Positions 32,901 through 41,474 of a DNA stretch of 64,000 nucleotides are shown here, piece after piece. The stretch covers positions 4,311,615-4,375,614 of the forward strand of contig NZ_CP100416.1 of assembly GCF_026017845.1 (NCBI RefSeq). The letters are read 5' to 3'. This stretch comes from Amycolatopsis mediterranei (GTDB lineage Bacteria; Actinomycetota; Actinomycetes; Mycobacteriales; Pseudonocardiaceae). Positions within the stretch are counted from its first letter, which is position 1. Every line of letters begins with the position of its first letter. Position numbers and translations under genes: made by a program. The notes under the pieces are model-generated. The model worked only from the letters and a program-made list of their open reading frames with translations. It was not told the origin of the DNA and ran no database searches.

Positions 32901-35550
32901 GGTTCCGGGGCTGACCGTCACCCAGTACGACGGAGCCGGCCGGGTGACGGCGTCGATCTCGAAGGCGAGCGGGGTGGAAAAGTGGCGGACGACCACGGCT
33001 TACGGCGGTGACCGGGTCGACGTGACCCCGCCCGCGGGCGGGACCCCGACGACGACCGTCGCCGACGCGCGCGGCCGCCGGACCGAGCTGTGGCAGTACC
33101 ACGGCGGCACCCCGGACGGCGAGCACGACACCACCCGCTACGGCTACTCGGCCGCCGGGAAGCTGACCGCGCTGACCGACCCGGCCGGCAACACCTGGCG
33201 CTGGACGTTCGACCTGCAGGGCAGGCTGGTCAAGGCCGACGACGTGGACAAGGGCACCTCGACCAGGACCTACGACGCAGCCGACCGGCTCGCGTCGGTC
33301 ACCGACGCCCGCAACGTCACCCTGGCCTACGCCTACGACGCGCTCGGCCGCAAGACCGAGACCCACACGGGCACCGCGAGCGGGCCGCTGCTGGAGAAGT
33401 ACACCTACGACAGTGCCATGTTCGGCAAGGGCAGGCCGGCGGCGGCGACCCGGTACGTCGGCGGGAACGCCTACACGACGGAGGTGGGCGCGTACTCGCC
33501 GCTTTACCAGCCGCTGCAGGCGACGGTCACGATCCCGCAGTCGGAGGGACTGCTCGCCGGCAGCTACCCCACCTATCGCGGCTACAACCCGGACGGCAGC
33601 CTGAAGGGCGACAGCTACGCCGCGGCCGCCGGCGTCCCGGCGGAGTCGGTGCTGCACGTCTACGACGACTTCGGCCGGCCGACCCAGTCGTCCGGCGGGT
33701 ACGACGGCACGACCGACGACTTCGTGACGGACACGAACTACACGCGTTACGGCGAGCCACAGCGGCTGCAGCTCGGCGACCCGGGCAAGCGCGTCTGGCT
33801 GTCGAACTACTACGACACGAACACCCGCCGGCTGAGCCGTTCCATAGTGGACGCCGAGGTCCCGGCCCCGATGCAGGACGACGTGAACTACACGTACGAC
33901 CCGGCGGGCAACATCACGTCGGTGGTGGACGCACCGCAGGGCAAGCCGGCGGACGTCCAGTGCTTCGGCTACGACTACCTGCGCCGGCTGACGGAGGCGT
34001 GGACACCGTCGGGTGGCTGTGGCGCGGCGAAGAGCGCGAGCGGCCTGGGCGGCCCGGCGCCGTACTGGCAGTCGTTCACCTACGACAAGGTGGGCAACCG
34101 GCTCTCGGCGGTCCAGCACACAACGTCCGGCGACACGACCCGGACGTCGACCTACCCGGCGGCGGGCCACCTGCTGCAGTCGGTGAAGTCCGGGACGCAG
34201 ACAGCGGCGTACGGCTACGACGCGGACGGCAACACGATCACCCGCCCGGGCGCGACGGCCGCGCAGCAGCTGGAGTGGGACGCCGAAGGTCATCTGACGA
34301 AGGTGATGGAAGGGGCGTCGGCGACGGAGTTCCTGTACGACGCGCTCGGCACGCGCCTCCTGCGCCGCGACCCGGCCGGGACGACGTTGTACCTGGGCAA
34401 CGAGGAACTGCGGGTGGACAAGGCGACGGCGAAGCTGAGTCTGACCCGCTACTACACCCACGGCGGTTCGGTGGTGGCGACCCGGACGGCGAAGGGCATC
34501 ACGTGGGTGACGGGGGACCACCAGGGGACGCCGCAGACGGCGGTGGACAGCGTGACGCTGCAGGTGACGAATCGTCGTCAGACACCGTTCGGTGCGCAGC
34601 GGGGGACGTCGGTGTCGATGCCGGGGGACCGGGGGTTCGTGGGGGGAACGGACGACGTTGCGGCGGGTCTCACGGGCATCGGGGCCCGCGAGTACGACGC
34701 CGCCACGGGCCGGTTCCTGTCGGTGGACCCGGTGCTCGACGTGACCGATCCCCAGCAGGCGAATGGTTATGCGTATGCGAACAACACGCCGGTGACGAAT
34801 TCCGACCCGACGGGGTTGATGAACTGCGGCCCGGACAACGTCGGCTGCGGCGGGATCAAGGGCGACCCGAAGCCGACCCCCGAGCAGAAGCGCAACTGGT
34901 GGCAGTCGGTGTACAACGCACCCCCACCGTCGGCCCCGAAGCCGCGCAACCGGTCGAACTGCCCGGACGGCGATCTGCAGCACTGCCACTCCGTGCAGGG
35001 CAGCGTGTCCGGGGATCAGGTCCAGGAGCGCAACGCCAAGGTGCTGAAGGGGTTGGAAGACAAACTGCGGCCCGTCGCCGAGAAGTTGCACCTCGACTAC
35101 GACAAGCTGATCGGTGCCAAGTTGCGGAGTATCGGTGACCTGCTCGACAAGCTGGCGATCAGGTCTGGGTCGTTCTGCCTCGAAGGAACTGTCGGCTTGA
35201 TTGTCGCCTGGGGATTCGATGCATGCGTGAACTTCGATGGGAACGGTTTCACCTTCAGCGGTTCGACCAAACACGGTATCATCTACGGGGCGGAAGCCAG
35301 CCTGGACCTTGCTGTCCGGGTGAACACCGCATCCGCCGACAGCATCTGGACCGTCAAGACCGACACGACCGATATCGGAGCCGATACGACGTTTGGAATT
35401 TTCAACGCCGGCGTCTCGACAACCATCGCCTGGCCACCAGGCGTACCCGGCGGAACAAACTCGTACGAATTCAAGATCGGACTCGGAACGGGGTTTGATT
35501 TTGGTGCCCAGTGGAGGACGGAATCGTTCGTGCAAACCGGGTACTGGTGA
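29974..35550 (+). CDS. RHS/YD-repeat secreted protein with divergent C-terminal tip
   Basis: A 1858-residue protein with a signal peptide (residues 1-37), an SpvB/TcdB-like start (FTWSYPLRVPPAPGGLDPQ near 110), many YD repeats (about 780-1500, with motifs such as YDALGRTTE and YDAAGRV) and an RHS core ending GAREYDAATGRFLSVDPV (about 1570) and DPTGL (about 1611). The last 247 residues are unlike the rest, and from about residue 1730 the GC falls clearly. RHS proteins of this type form a shell around a variable, often toxic, C-terminal domain. No nuclease motif is visible in this tip, which looks strand-rich. No immunity gene follows. ATG 29974 has GGAGGA 5 bases upstream. Confidence 0.9.
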   Translation: MRPNRSALRALRGVAVATTLSLALTGVSSPWTIAAAAAIGPSIPLPDVPSTPVAQQTMTTRAPDEASTRALRGDQSASTTPDGESNSAASPLSPSATWSVSAQSGTFTWSYPLRVPPAPGGLDPQLALGYSSSEVDGRTSATNNQASWAGDGWSIAPGFVERAYGSCAADTEGGTTPPKTGDLCWHSDNATASYGSAGGQLIRDDATGAWHPKDDDGSRVERLTGAGNGDNDGEYWKITKVDGTQYFFGSSGDAKSAWTVPVYGDDAGEPCHAATFEASHCVQTWRWNLDKVVDRNGNEIRYTYTTETNSYGMDLKDAAVPYVRGGALARVEYGLRDGDPAPPTGRVLFTTADRCVPGSDCTSAKPANWPDVPWDDNCAAATCKDHYVPTFWTTQRLAKITTQVRRGTDFADVDSWTLDHQFPDPGDGGKPALWLKGITHTGLVGGSASLPPVTFEGTKLANRVTKVDGVGPLIRYRLTGIVSETGGVTSIHYAPPDCTGTAAPETNTQRCFQTKWTKKDWAERTDWFHKYVVDSVTTSDRISANPEQVVRYEYLDGAAWHFDQSEFVKDDKKTWDEFRGYGRVRVHTGKADDPSGPVTMTEQRFYRGMDGDHLPAGTRSAAVTDSEGVSRADSDWLSGFPFEQQTHDGEGDTIVTKSISAPVWQGPTATRGVFKAYLVGTGSTTGYTALRAGGRRTTKTETAYDDKGLPVQVNDLGDMATPSDDLCSRTTYARNTGAWLLNLPSRVETVSVHCGATPVFPDNAVSDDLSTFDDHGNVVEQEVLDQHPGADPVRVTKAIATYDTYGRLLSATNALGNTAKTEYTGSPVTTTKVTNALGQATTTALEPAWGTPVRSADTNDRITETAYDALGRTTETWLPNRPRESNAGNGKYTYLIRNDGPSAVTTSAVGPNGNYSDSVTLYDGLARVRQVQKPTQDGRLLVDTRYDSQGREVKTTQPYYNGGAVNTNLWVASDTEVPGLTVTQYDGAGRVTASISKASGVEKWRTTTAYGGDRVDVTPPAGGTPTTTVADARGRRTELWQYHGGTPDGEHDTTRYGYSAAGKLTALTDPAGNTWRWTFDLQGRLVKADDVDKGTSTRTYDAADRLASVTDARNVTLAYAYDALGRKTETHTGTASGPLLEKYTYDSAMFGKGRPAAATRYVGGNAYTTEVGAYSPLYQPLQATVTIPQSEGLLAGSYPTYRGYNPDGSLKGDSYAAAAGVPAESVLHVYDDFGRPTQSSGGYDGTTDDFVTDTNYTRYGEPQRLQLGDPGKRVWLSNYYDTNTRRLSRSIVDAEVPAPMQDDVNYTYDPAGNITSVVDAPQGKPADVQCFGYDYLRRLTEAWTPSGGCGAAKSASGLGGPAPYWQSFTYDKVGNRLSAVQHTTSGDTTRTSTYPAAGHLLQSVKSGTQTAAYGYDADGNTITRPGATAAQQLEWDAEGHLTKVMEGASATEFLYDALGTRLLRRDPAGTTLYLGNEELRVDKATAKLSLTRYYTHGGSVVATRTAKGITWVTGDHQGTPQTAVDSVTLQVTNRRQTPFGAQRGTSVSMPGDRGFVGGTDDVAAGLTGIGAREYDAATGRFLSVDPVLDVTDPQQANGYAYANNTPVTNSDPTGLMNCGPDNVGCGGIKGDPKPTPEQKRNWWQSVYNAPPPSAPKPRNRSNCPDGDLQHCHSVQGSVSGDQVQERNAKVLKGLEDKLRPVAEKLHLDYDKLIGAKLRSIGDLLDKLAIRSGSFCLEGTVGLIVAWGFDACVNFDGNGFTFSGSTKHGIIYGAEASLDLAVRVNTASADSIWTVKTDTTDIGADTTFGIFNAGVSTTIAWPPGVPGGTNSYEFKIGLGTGFDFGAQWRTESFVQTGYW

Positions 35551-35592
35551 TGGTTTCCTGAGGCGTTGAGCCCGAGCGCCTGCGCAATGAAC

Positions 35593-35608
35593 AGCCCGCC
35601 GGGCTTTC
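35593..35608 (+). terminator. Possible intrinsic terminator after the RHS gene
   Basis: AGCCC-GCC-GGGCT followed by TTTCT, about 43 bases after the RHS stop. It has a short GC stem and a weak T-tract. It also faces the end of the minus-strand SDR gene, so it may serve one or both. Confidence 0.5.
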
Positions 35609-35639
35609 TCCGTCCGGCCGCGGTCCGGCCGGAGGGGGG

Positions 35640-36578
35640 CTAACGCAATGTGGCTGCGCGTGCCAGCAGCTCGGTGGTCGCCTCCCACAGGCGCTGCTCG
35701 CGGTTGCGGTCGTGGGCGACCGGCCGCGCTTCGACCTGCTTGGTCTTGATCACGAACGCGCCGTCCCGCAGGTGTGCCCACCGGTCGTCCAGAGCCAGCG
35801 CGGCCAGCAGTGGCCCCGAGCCCTGTGGCGTCGACACGCCCGGGATGCGGCCCAGGGCGCGGCTGATCGCCTGGAGCCCCGCCGGGGCGCCGCGGCCGAG
35901 CGCCGTTCCCGGCATCCAGCCCGGTTCGAACACCGCCACGCCGATCCCGGCGGCGGCCCGGCGTTGCAGTTCGTGGGCGTAGTACAGGATCGCCAGCTTG
36001 GCGTTGGAGTACGCGACACCGGACGCGGTCATGCCCGGCGCTTCCTCACCGGCCGCCGGGCGGGCCAGCGAGACGGGGTCGGCCCACTCGGCCGGAGGCA
36101 CGTGCAGCAGCTTGCGCCAGAAGTTGGCGTGGTAGGTGTTCGAGCCGACCAGCACGACCCGCGCCGGGGCGGTGAAGGAATCGAGCAGGTCTCCGATCAG
36201 CTGGGCGTGCGCCAGGTAGTTGACGGCGAACGTCAGCTCGTAGCCGTCCGGCGAGGCCTGCCGGGTGTCGGCCGACATGGTGCCGGCGTTGGCGACCAGC
36301 GCTCGCAGCGGCCGGACGACGCCGTCGGCGAGGAGGCCGCGTGCGGTGGCCGCGGCCGCACGGACGTCGGCCAGCTTCGCCAAGTCGCAGCCGATCTCGT
36401 GGACGTGCGCGCCGAGGGCGCGGGCCTCGTCGGCGATCGCGGTCAGGTCGCGGCCGGCGCGGCCGACGAGCAGCAGGTCGGGTCGCCGCTCCTCGGGGCG
36501 GCCGGCCATGGCCAGCACGGCGTGGCGGCCCAGGTTGCGCGTCGGGCCGGTGATGAGGACGGTTCCGGGTTCGGTCAT
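35640..36578 (-). CDS. Short-chain dehydrogenase/reductase
   Basis: A 312-residue SDR related to protochlorophyllide-reductase-like or retinol-dehydrogenase-like members. It has a cofactor loop TGPTRNLGRHAV (about 10-21), a diagnostic NAG in VANAGTMSAD, and a catalytic YSNAKLAIL (Tyr-x-x-x-Lys, about 200). The Ser position lies in VLVGSNTYHA. The substrate is unknown. ATG 36578 (MTEPGTV) was chosen because the longer frame overlaps the divergent regulator. The regulator 102 bases away on the other strand likely controls it. Confidence 0.85.
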   Translation of the reverse strand: MTEPGTVLITGPTRNLGRHAVLAMAGRPEERRPDLLLVGRAGRDLTAIADEARALGAHVHEIGCDLAKLADVRAAAATARGLLADGVVRPLRALVANAGTMSADTRQASPDGYELTFAVNYLAHAQLIGDLLDSFTAPARVVLVGSNTYHANFWRKLLHVPPAEWADPVSLARPAAGEEAPGMTASGVAYSNAKLAILYYAHELQRRAAAGIGVAVFEPGWMPGTALGRGAPAGLQAISRALGRIPGVSTPQGSGPLLAALALDDRWAHLRDGAFVIKTKQVEARPVAHDRNREQRLWEATTELLARAATLR

Positions 36579-36680
36579 GGCCCCAGCCTGCGGGAACCAC
36601 CGGACGGCAGGCAGTCGTCCGGTTTTCGTAGGACTGCCAGGGCCAGGACAACCCCGGCGAGCCCAGGCAGACTGGCCGGT

Positions 36681-37526
36681 ATGGAAGCGTGGGAGTTCGG
36701 CCGGACGGTTCGCCGCTGGCGCGACCGGGCCGCACCCGAGTCCGTCGGCGTGCCGGTGGGCCGCCGGCGCCGGGCCGAGGGGTTGCGCCGCGAAGAACTG
36801 GCGACGCTCGCCGGCATCTCGGCCGACTACCTGACCCGCCTCGAGCAAGGCCGCGCGACCGCCCCGTCGGCTCAAGTGGTGGAGTCGCTGGCGCGCGCTC
36901 TGCGCCTGTCCGACACCGAACGAGATCTGCTCTACCAGCTGGCCGGGCACGCCGCACCCGGCCGGGACGTCGTGTCGTCGCGAGTGCCGCCGAGCGTGCA
37001 ACGCCTGCTCGACCGGCTCTCGCACACCCCGGTGGTCGTCTACGACGCCACCTGGACCCTCGTGCTGGCCAACGCCCCCTACGACGCGCTCATGGGCGAC
37101 ACGACCTCTTGGCGCGGCCTGGAGCGCAACGCCGTCTGGCGCAACGTCACCCGCCTGCCCGCGAGGGTCGTGCACACCGAGCAGGAGCAAGCCGAACACG
37201 AGGCGCGGCTCGTCGCCGACCTGCGCCTGACGGCCTCCCGCTACCCGGCCGATCGTGCGCTAAGGCGCCTGATCGCCGACCTGACCTCCGGCAGCCCGCG
37301 CTTCGCCGAGCTCTGGGACGCCGAGGCCCCGCCACCCCCGGCTGCCCCGTCCCGGCGCAAGACCATCGACCACCCGGCGGTCGGCCCGATCACCCTGGAC
37401 TGCGACACGCTGCTCGTCGCCCTCGACGATCTGCGCATCACCGTTTACACCGCCGAGCCCGGCACCGAGGACGCCGACCGCCTGGACCTCGCCGTCGTCC
37501 TGGGTACCCAGTCGCTGCAGGCTTGA
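36681..37526 (+). CDS. XRE-family regulator with MmyB-like ligand-binding domain
   Basis: A 281-residue regulator. Residues about 5-75 are an XRE helix-turn-helix (RREELATLAGISADYLTRLEQGRA). Residues about 105-275 match the PAS-like MmyB domain (VVVYDATWTLVLANAPYDALMG, NAVWRNVT, DHPAVGPITLDCDTL), which binds small ligands such as fatty acids. This family is commonly divergent from an SDR gene in actinomycetes, as seen here. It probably represses the SDR until an aldehyde or lipid-like inducer binds, although the ligand is not readable. Confidence 0.9.
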   Translation: MEAWEFGRTVRRWRDRAAPESVGVPVGRRRRAEGLRREELATLAGISADYLTRLEQGRATAPSAQVVESLARALRLSDTERDLLYQLAGHAAPGRDVVSSRVPPSVQRLLDRLSHTPVVVYDATWTLVLANAPYDALMGDTTSWRGLERNAVWRNVTRLPARVVHTEQEQAEHEARLVADLRLTASRYPADRALRRLIADLTSGSPRFAELWDAEAPPPPAAPSRRKTIDHPAVGPITLDCDTLLVALDDLRITVYTAEPGTEDADRLDLAVVLGTQSLQA

Positions 37527-37535
37527 GCATCACCC

Positions 37536-39452
37536 TCAGACCTCCGCGTTCGCCGAATACCGGGCCACCGGGCCCAGGGTCAGCAGTCCGCTGGCGGCGC
37601 CGGCGTCCTCCGCGCGGGCGTCGCGCAAGACCGTCGCGGCCCGCGCGGCGACTCCGCGTTCGCCGAGGTGCGTCGCGGCGTGGGCGGTCAGGCACCACAT
37701 CGCCTCCTGCAGGTGGTCGTGCGGTGGTTCCGGCGCGGCCACGAGCGCGGCGCGGGCTTCCTCCGCCCGGCCGTGGGCGAGCAGCACGTGGGGACGTGCC
37801 CAGGGCAGGTACGGACCCCAGTCGAGGTGCTGGTCGGTGGGTGCGGCGCGGTCGTGCAGGAGACGCAGACCCAGCAGGGCGAGCGGGAACAGGCCGCGGT
37901 GCAGTCCCGGCATCCCGGCCGTCCGGAGGGCTTCCTCGGCGGCGCGGTACTGCGCCGCCGCGGCGGCAGCCGTCGGTCCGCCGGGTTCGGTGCTGCGCGC
38001 GGCGGTCACCCGGGCCCGGAACCAGGCGGTGAGGACCGCCACGAGGGGAGCCTCCGTGGTGGCGGCGAGTTCTTCGGCTGCGGTGGCGTGCGCGGCCGCG
38101 GTGTCGAGGTCGCCGCGGGCCGAGGCGGATTGCAGCCGGACGAGCCGACCGAGAACGGCGAAGTTCGGCAGGTCGTTGGCGGTCGCCAGGTCCAGGATTT
38201 CGGCGCCGATCTCGTCTCGATCGGCCGCGAGCCCGGGGCGGGTGAAGGACTGCAGGAACACGCCGTTGAGCGCGAACGCCAGCAGGGCGGGATCGGCCAG
38301 CTCCCGGGCCAAAGCCTCGGCCTGGCGTGCTGCCTGCCGGGCGCGGCTCAGCTCGTCCGCGGCCAGGTCGGCGCTGCGGCTCTCGACGGCGATCGTGGCC
38401 AGGAGGCGCGCTCTCAGGTCGGCGGGGCCGTCCGGGCCGAGCGCGGTGAGCGTGCGTTCGGCGACCGCGACGACGGCCCGGGACTGCTCGGGGTCGTCGG
38501 CGCGGCTCCAGATGGCGGGCACGTCGTAGGCGCCGATGATCCGGGCGGTCAGGTGGCGGTCTCCGGTGCGTTCGGCCGCCTGGATCGCGGTGAGGCGGTC
38601 GCGCCGGGAGTGGACGAGGGCGTCGCCGCCGGCGAGCGCGAGTGTGCGGGCCAGGTCCACCGTGGTGCGCGGGCCGAGCCGGACCCCCGGGCCGGTCCAC
38701 GCGGCCGGTGTGCCGGTGGCGGGTCCGGTGAGGATGTCGGCCTCCAGGCGTTGCAGGTCGGCTGCGGGGTCGAGCCCGAGCTGGTCGACGAGCATCCGGC
38801 GGGCGCGGCGGAGGGTGGCGAGGGCGTCGGCCTGGCGGCCCGCGCGGTGCAGGGCCCGGGCCAGTAGCCCCCAGGCCGGCTCGCGCCACGGGTGTTCGGC
38901 GACGTGCGCGCCGAGTTCGGCGACGAGATCGGCGCCTTCCCCCGCGTCGAGGAGGATGCCGGCGCGCAGTTCCAGCGCCGCCAGCCGCAGCTCCTCCAGC
39001 CGGGTGCGCTCACGCTGCGCCCACGGCGAATCGGGCACGTCGGCGTAGGCGGGTCCGCGCCAGGCGGCGAGCGCCACGCCGAGGTCGCTGACCGCGGCGG
39101 GGGACCGGCGGGTGCGGGCGAGGGTGTCCTCGAACCGGAGGACGTCCACGTTCTCGCGGGGCAGGCGCAGCGCGTAACCGGGACCTTCGGTGACGATCAC
39201 CCGCGGGGGAGTGCGGGGTGGCCGCTCGGGTTCGAGCGCGCGGCGCAGGGCGGCGACGAACGTCCGCAGCGCCCCGACCGCGCGGGCCGGCGGCTCGGGC
39301 CACAGGTCGCCGACGAGAGTGCCGGTGGTGACCATCCGCCCCTCGGCGGCCACGAGCCGGGCGAGCACTTCGCGGTGCCGGGGTCCGCCGAGGTCGACCG
39401 GAGTGCCGTCGTCGCGCAGCGCTCGCACGGCGCCGAGCACGTCGATTCGCAT
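37536..39452 (-). CDS. SARP-like (AfsR/DnrI type) transcriptional regulator
   Basis: A 638-residue protein. Residues 1-95 form an OmpR-type winged helix (MRIDVLGAVRALRDDGTPVDLGG, then VTEGPGYALRLP), and residues about 100-245 form a bacterial transcriptional activation domain (WAQRERTRLEELRLAALELRA, LLARALHRAGRQADALATLRRARRML). The remaining 390 residues are Ala/Arg-rich helices of TPR type. No P-loop or NB-ARC motif is visible, unlike full-length AfsR. Such regulators often control secondary metabolism, but no biosynthetic gene cluster is adjacent. It ends 9 bases from the convergent MmyB-type gene. Confidence 0.85.
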   Translation of the reverse strand: MRIDVLGAVRALRDDGTPVDLGGPRHREVLARLVAAEGRMVTTGTLVGDLWPEPPARAVGALRTFVAALRRALEPERPPRTPPRVIVTEGPGYALRLPRENVDVLRFEDTLARTRRSPAAVSDLGVALAAWRGPAYADVPDSPWAQRERTRLEELRLAALELRAGILLDAGEGADLVAELGAHVAEHPWREPAWGLLARALHRAGRQADALATLRRARRMLVDQLGLDPAADLQRLEADILTGPATGTPAAWTGPGVRLGPRTTVDLARTLALAGGDALVHSRRDRLTAIQAAERTGDRHLTARIIGAYDVPAIWSRADDPEQSRAVVAVAERTLTALGPDGPADLRARLLATIAVESRSADLAADELSRARQAARQAEALARELADPALLAFALNGVFLQSFTRPGLAADRDEIGAEILDLATANDLPNFAVLGRLVRLQSASARGDLDTAAAHATAAEELAATTEAPLVAVLTAWFRARVTAARSTEPGGPTAAAAAAQYRAAEEALRTAGMPGLHRGLFPLALLGLRLLHDRAAPTDQHLDWGPYLPWARPHVLLAHGRAEEARAALVAAPEPPHDHLQEAMWCLTAHAATHLGERGVAARAATVLRDARAEDAGAASGLLTLGPVARYSANAEV

Positions 39453-39563
39453 GCGTCCATCATCGGTGCCCGTGACCGGGGGCGCCCGGGCGCACTGATC
39501 GGTTGCTGATCGCCGTCGCCCACGCTGGCCGAGTCACGTTCCCGACCCGGAAGACGACTCTCG

Positions 39564-40442
39564 ATGACACTCTCCATTCCCGGTTTCGACCACGTCCGCC
39601 TGCCCGGTGCCGGCGGTGCCGAGCTGGCCGCCGCGGTCGGCGGCAGCGGCAGCCCGGTGGTCCTGCTGCACGGTTTCCCCCAGACGCACCTGATGTGGCG
39701 GCACGTCGCCGGGCGGCTGGCCGGCGAGCACACGGTGATCTGCCCCGACCTGCGCGGCTACGGCGCCAGCGACAAGCCGCCGGCCACCGGTGAGGACGTG
39801 TACGCCAAGCGCACCATGGCCGCCGACGTCGTGGCCCTGGCGGCGGCGCTCGGCCACGAGCGCTTCGCCCTCGTCGGCCACGACCGGGGCGCCCTGGTCG
39901 CCTTCCGTGCGGGCTTGGACCACCCCGAGACCGTCTCGCACCTGGGCATCCTCGACGTCGTCCCGACGCTGGACATGTGGAACGTCCTGCGCGGCGTCCC
40001 GGCGGCGGTCGGCTACCACCTCTTCCTCATGGCGCAGCCGCCCGGCCTGCCGGAGACGATGATCGCCAACAGCGCGGCCGCGTTCTTCGGCTCGTTCCTC
40101 GACGCCTGGGCCAACGACCCGGCCGCCATCCCGGCGCAGGTCCGTGCCGAGTACCTGCGGGCGAGCGCGGCGGCGGTGCCGTCGATCGTCGCGGACTACC
40201 GGGCTTCGGCGGGGATCGATGTCGCGCACGACCAGGCCGACCTGGACGCCGGTTCGCAGCTGGCCATGCCGGTGACGGTCGTCCAGCAGGACTGGGGCGC
40301 CCAGCTCGGCTACGACGCCGCCGGGGTGTGGAAGGCGTGGGCGCCGGACCTGGACCACCGGCTGACCCGCGCGGGCCACTTCATGGCCGAAGAGGCACCT
40401 GACGAGATCGCTGCGGCGATCCAGGACCTGCTGGCCCGCTGA
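39564..40442 (+). CDS. Alpha/beta-hydrolase, epoxide hydrolase/haloacetate dehalogenase-like
   Basis: A 292-residue hydrolase with oxyanion motif LLHGFPQTHLMWRHV (about 34-48), LRGYGASDKP, nucleophile elbow GHDRGAL (Asp as nucleophile, about 111) and a C-terminal AGHFMAEEAPDEI His motif. Asp at the nucleophile favours haloacetate dehalogenase or epoxide hydrolase chemistry over an esterase. It is divergent from the SARP gene and runs directly into the remnant of a quinone reductase on the opposite strand. Confidence 0.85.
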   Translation: MTLSIPGFDHVRLPGAGGAELAAAVGGSGSPVVLLHGFPQTHLMWRHVAGRLAGEHTVICPDLRGYGASDKPPATGEDVYAKRTMAADVVALAAALGHERFALVGHDRGALVAFRAGLDHPETVSHLGILDVVPTLDMWNVLRGVPAAVGYHLFLMAQPPGLPETMIANSAAAFFGSFLDAWANDPAAIPAQVRAEYLRASAAAVPSIVADYRASAGIDVAHDQADLDAGSQLAMPVTVVQQDWGAQLGYDAAGVWKAWAPDLDHRLTRAGHFMAEEAPDEIAAAIQDLLAR

Positions 40443-40686
40443 CGCCCGCGCCGACCGCGTCGACCACGCCCGTGCCGTCTTGGTGCGGGATGCGGCCGCG
40501 GTGCTCGCCGACGGGCTTGAAGTCCTCAGGTGCCGAGTTCGTCCGCATCCACATGTCGCCGGGGTTGATCGCGGAGAGCGCGACGCGGACGCGTACCTCG
40601 CCGGGGCCCGGTTCCGGCCGGGCGACGTCGAGCACCCGCAGCACGGTTTTCGCGGGGCCGTTGGCGGTGAAAAGAGCTGCCTTCAT
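40441..40686 (-). pseudogene. Truncated quinone oxidoreductase (MDR family), N-terminal part only
   Basis: From ATG 40686 the frame reads MKAALFTANGPAKTVLRVLD, then GPGEVRVRVALSAINPGDMWMR, and stops being recognisable after DGTGVVDAVGAG. That is about 82 residues of a family that is normally about 310-330. The Rossmann cofactor domain is missing, and the frame runs into the 3' end of the hydrolase on the opposite strand. The start overlaps the stop of the enoyl-CoA hydratase remnant (ATGA), so the two once formed an operon. Confidence 0.75.
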
Positions 40687-41471
40687 TGCTTGGTGTTCTC
40701 CCACGTGGTTGCGGTGCCGACCGGCTGGAGAGCGGCGATGACGCCGCGCATGACCGACTCCAGGTCGCGCTCGCCCTCCGGTGTCTGCACGCCGTGTTCC
40801 AGGGCGCGCGTCATGAGCTGCGCGGGCCGGGGCCCGCTCACCAGCTCGGCCCACGCGTCGTGCTCCGCCTTCAGGCCGTCGGCCGGATCCGCCGGCGGGA
40901 CCAGCCTCTTCGCCGCGGCGATGAGCTCCGGTGAAAGCGCGGCGATCTTCTTCGCCACCTGGTCGACGACCGCGTCGAGCTCGGCCGCGGGCACCGCCCG
41001 GTTGATCCAGCCGTAGGCGGCGGCCGTGTCGGCGTCCACCAGGTCGGCGGTGAGCAGCAGTTCGAGCGCGCGGTGGCGGCCGACCCGTTCGCGCAGGTAC
41101 TGCGTGCCCCCGCCACCCGGGACGATGCCCATCAGCACCTCGGTCTGGCCGAGGCCCGCGGTTTCCCGCGCGGCGAAGGTCAGATCGGCCGCCGCGACGA
41201 ACTCGGCGCCGCCGGCACGGGCCTTGCCGGCGAGCTTGACGATCGTGACCTGCGGCTGGTGCCGGAGCAGTTCGCCGACGCCCTGGAACAGGTTGGCATC
41301 CGGGTTCCGGTCGGCGATCTCCTGCAGCTCGGCCAGCTCGTCGAGGATGTGGATGTCGACGTGCGCCAGGAAGAACTCCGGGTTGGCACTGGAGAACACG
41401 ATGACCCGGACCGAGCGGTCGTCGCGCAGCGTGCCGAGCACCTCGTGCAGTTCGCGGATCAACGTCCCGCC
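40683..41471 (-). pseudogene. Enoyl-CoA hydratase/isomerase-family gene lacking its 5' end
   Basis: The frame holds a nearly complete crotonase-fold protein from LIRELHEVLGTLRDD onward (VFSSANPEFFLAHVDI, GKARAGGAEFVAAADLTFA, GIVPGGGGTQYL, NRAVPAAEL), but the first strand, about 20-25 residues, and any start codon are missing. Upstream, the text is the antisense of an HxlR gene. The break near 41472 coincides with the 5' truncation of that HxlR gene on the other strand. A late in-frame start (for example TTG within GTLIREL) cannot be excluded. Confidence 0.7.
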
Positions 41472-41474
41472 GAG

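Noticed and set aside
32005..35781. An open reading frame of 1258 codons antisense to the RHS gene.
   Set aside because: Same codon-bias shadow; it crosses the terminator region and has no domain signal.
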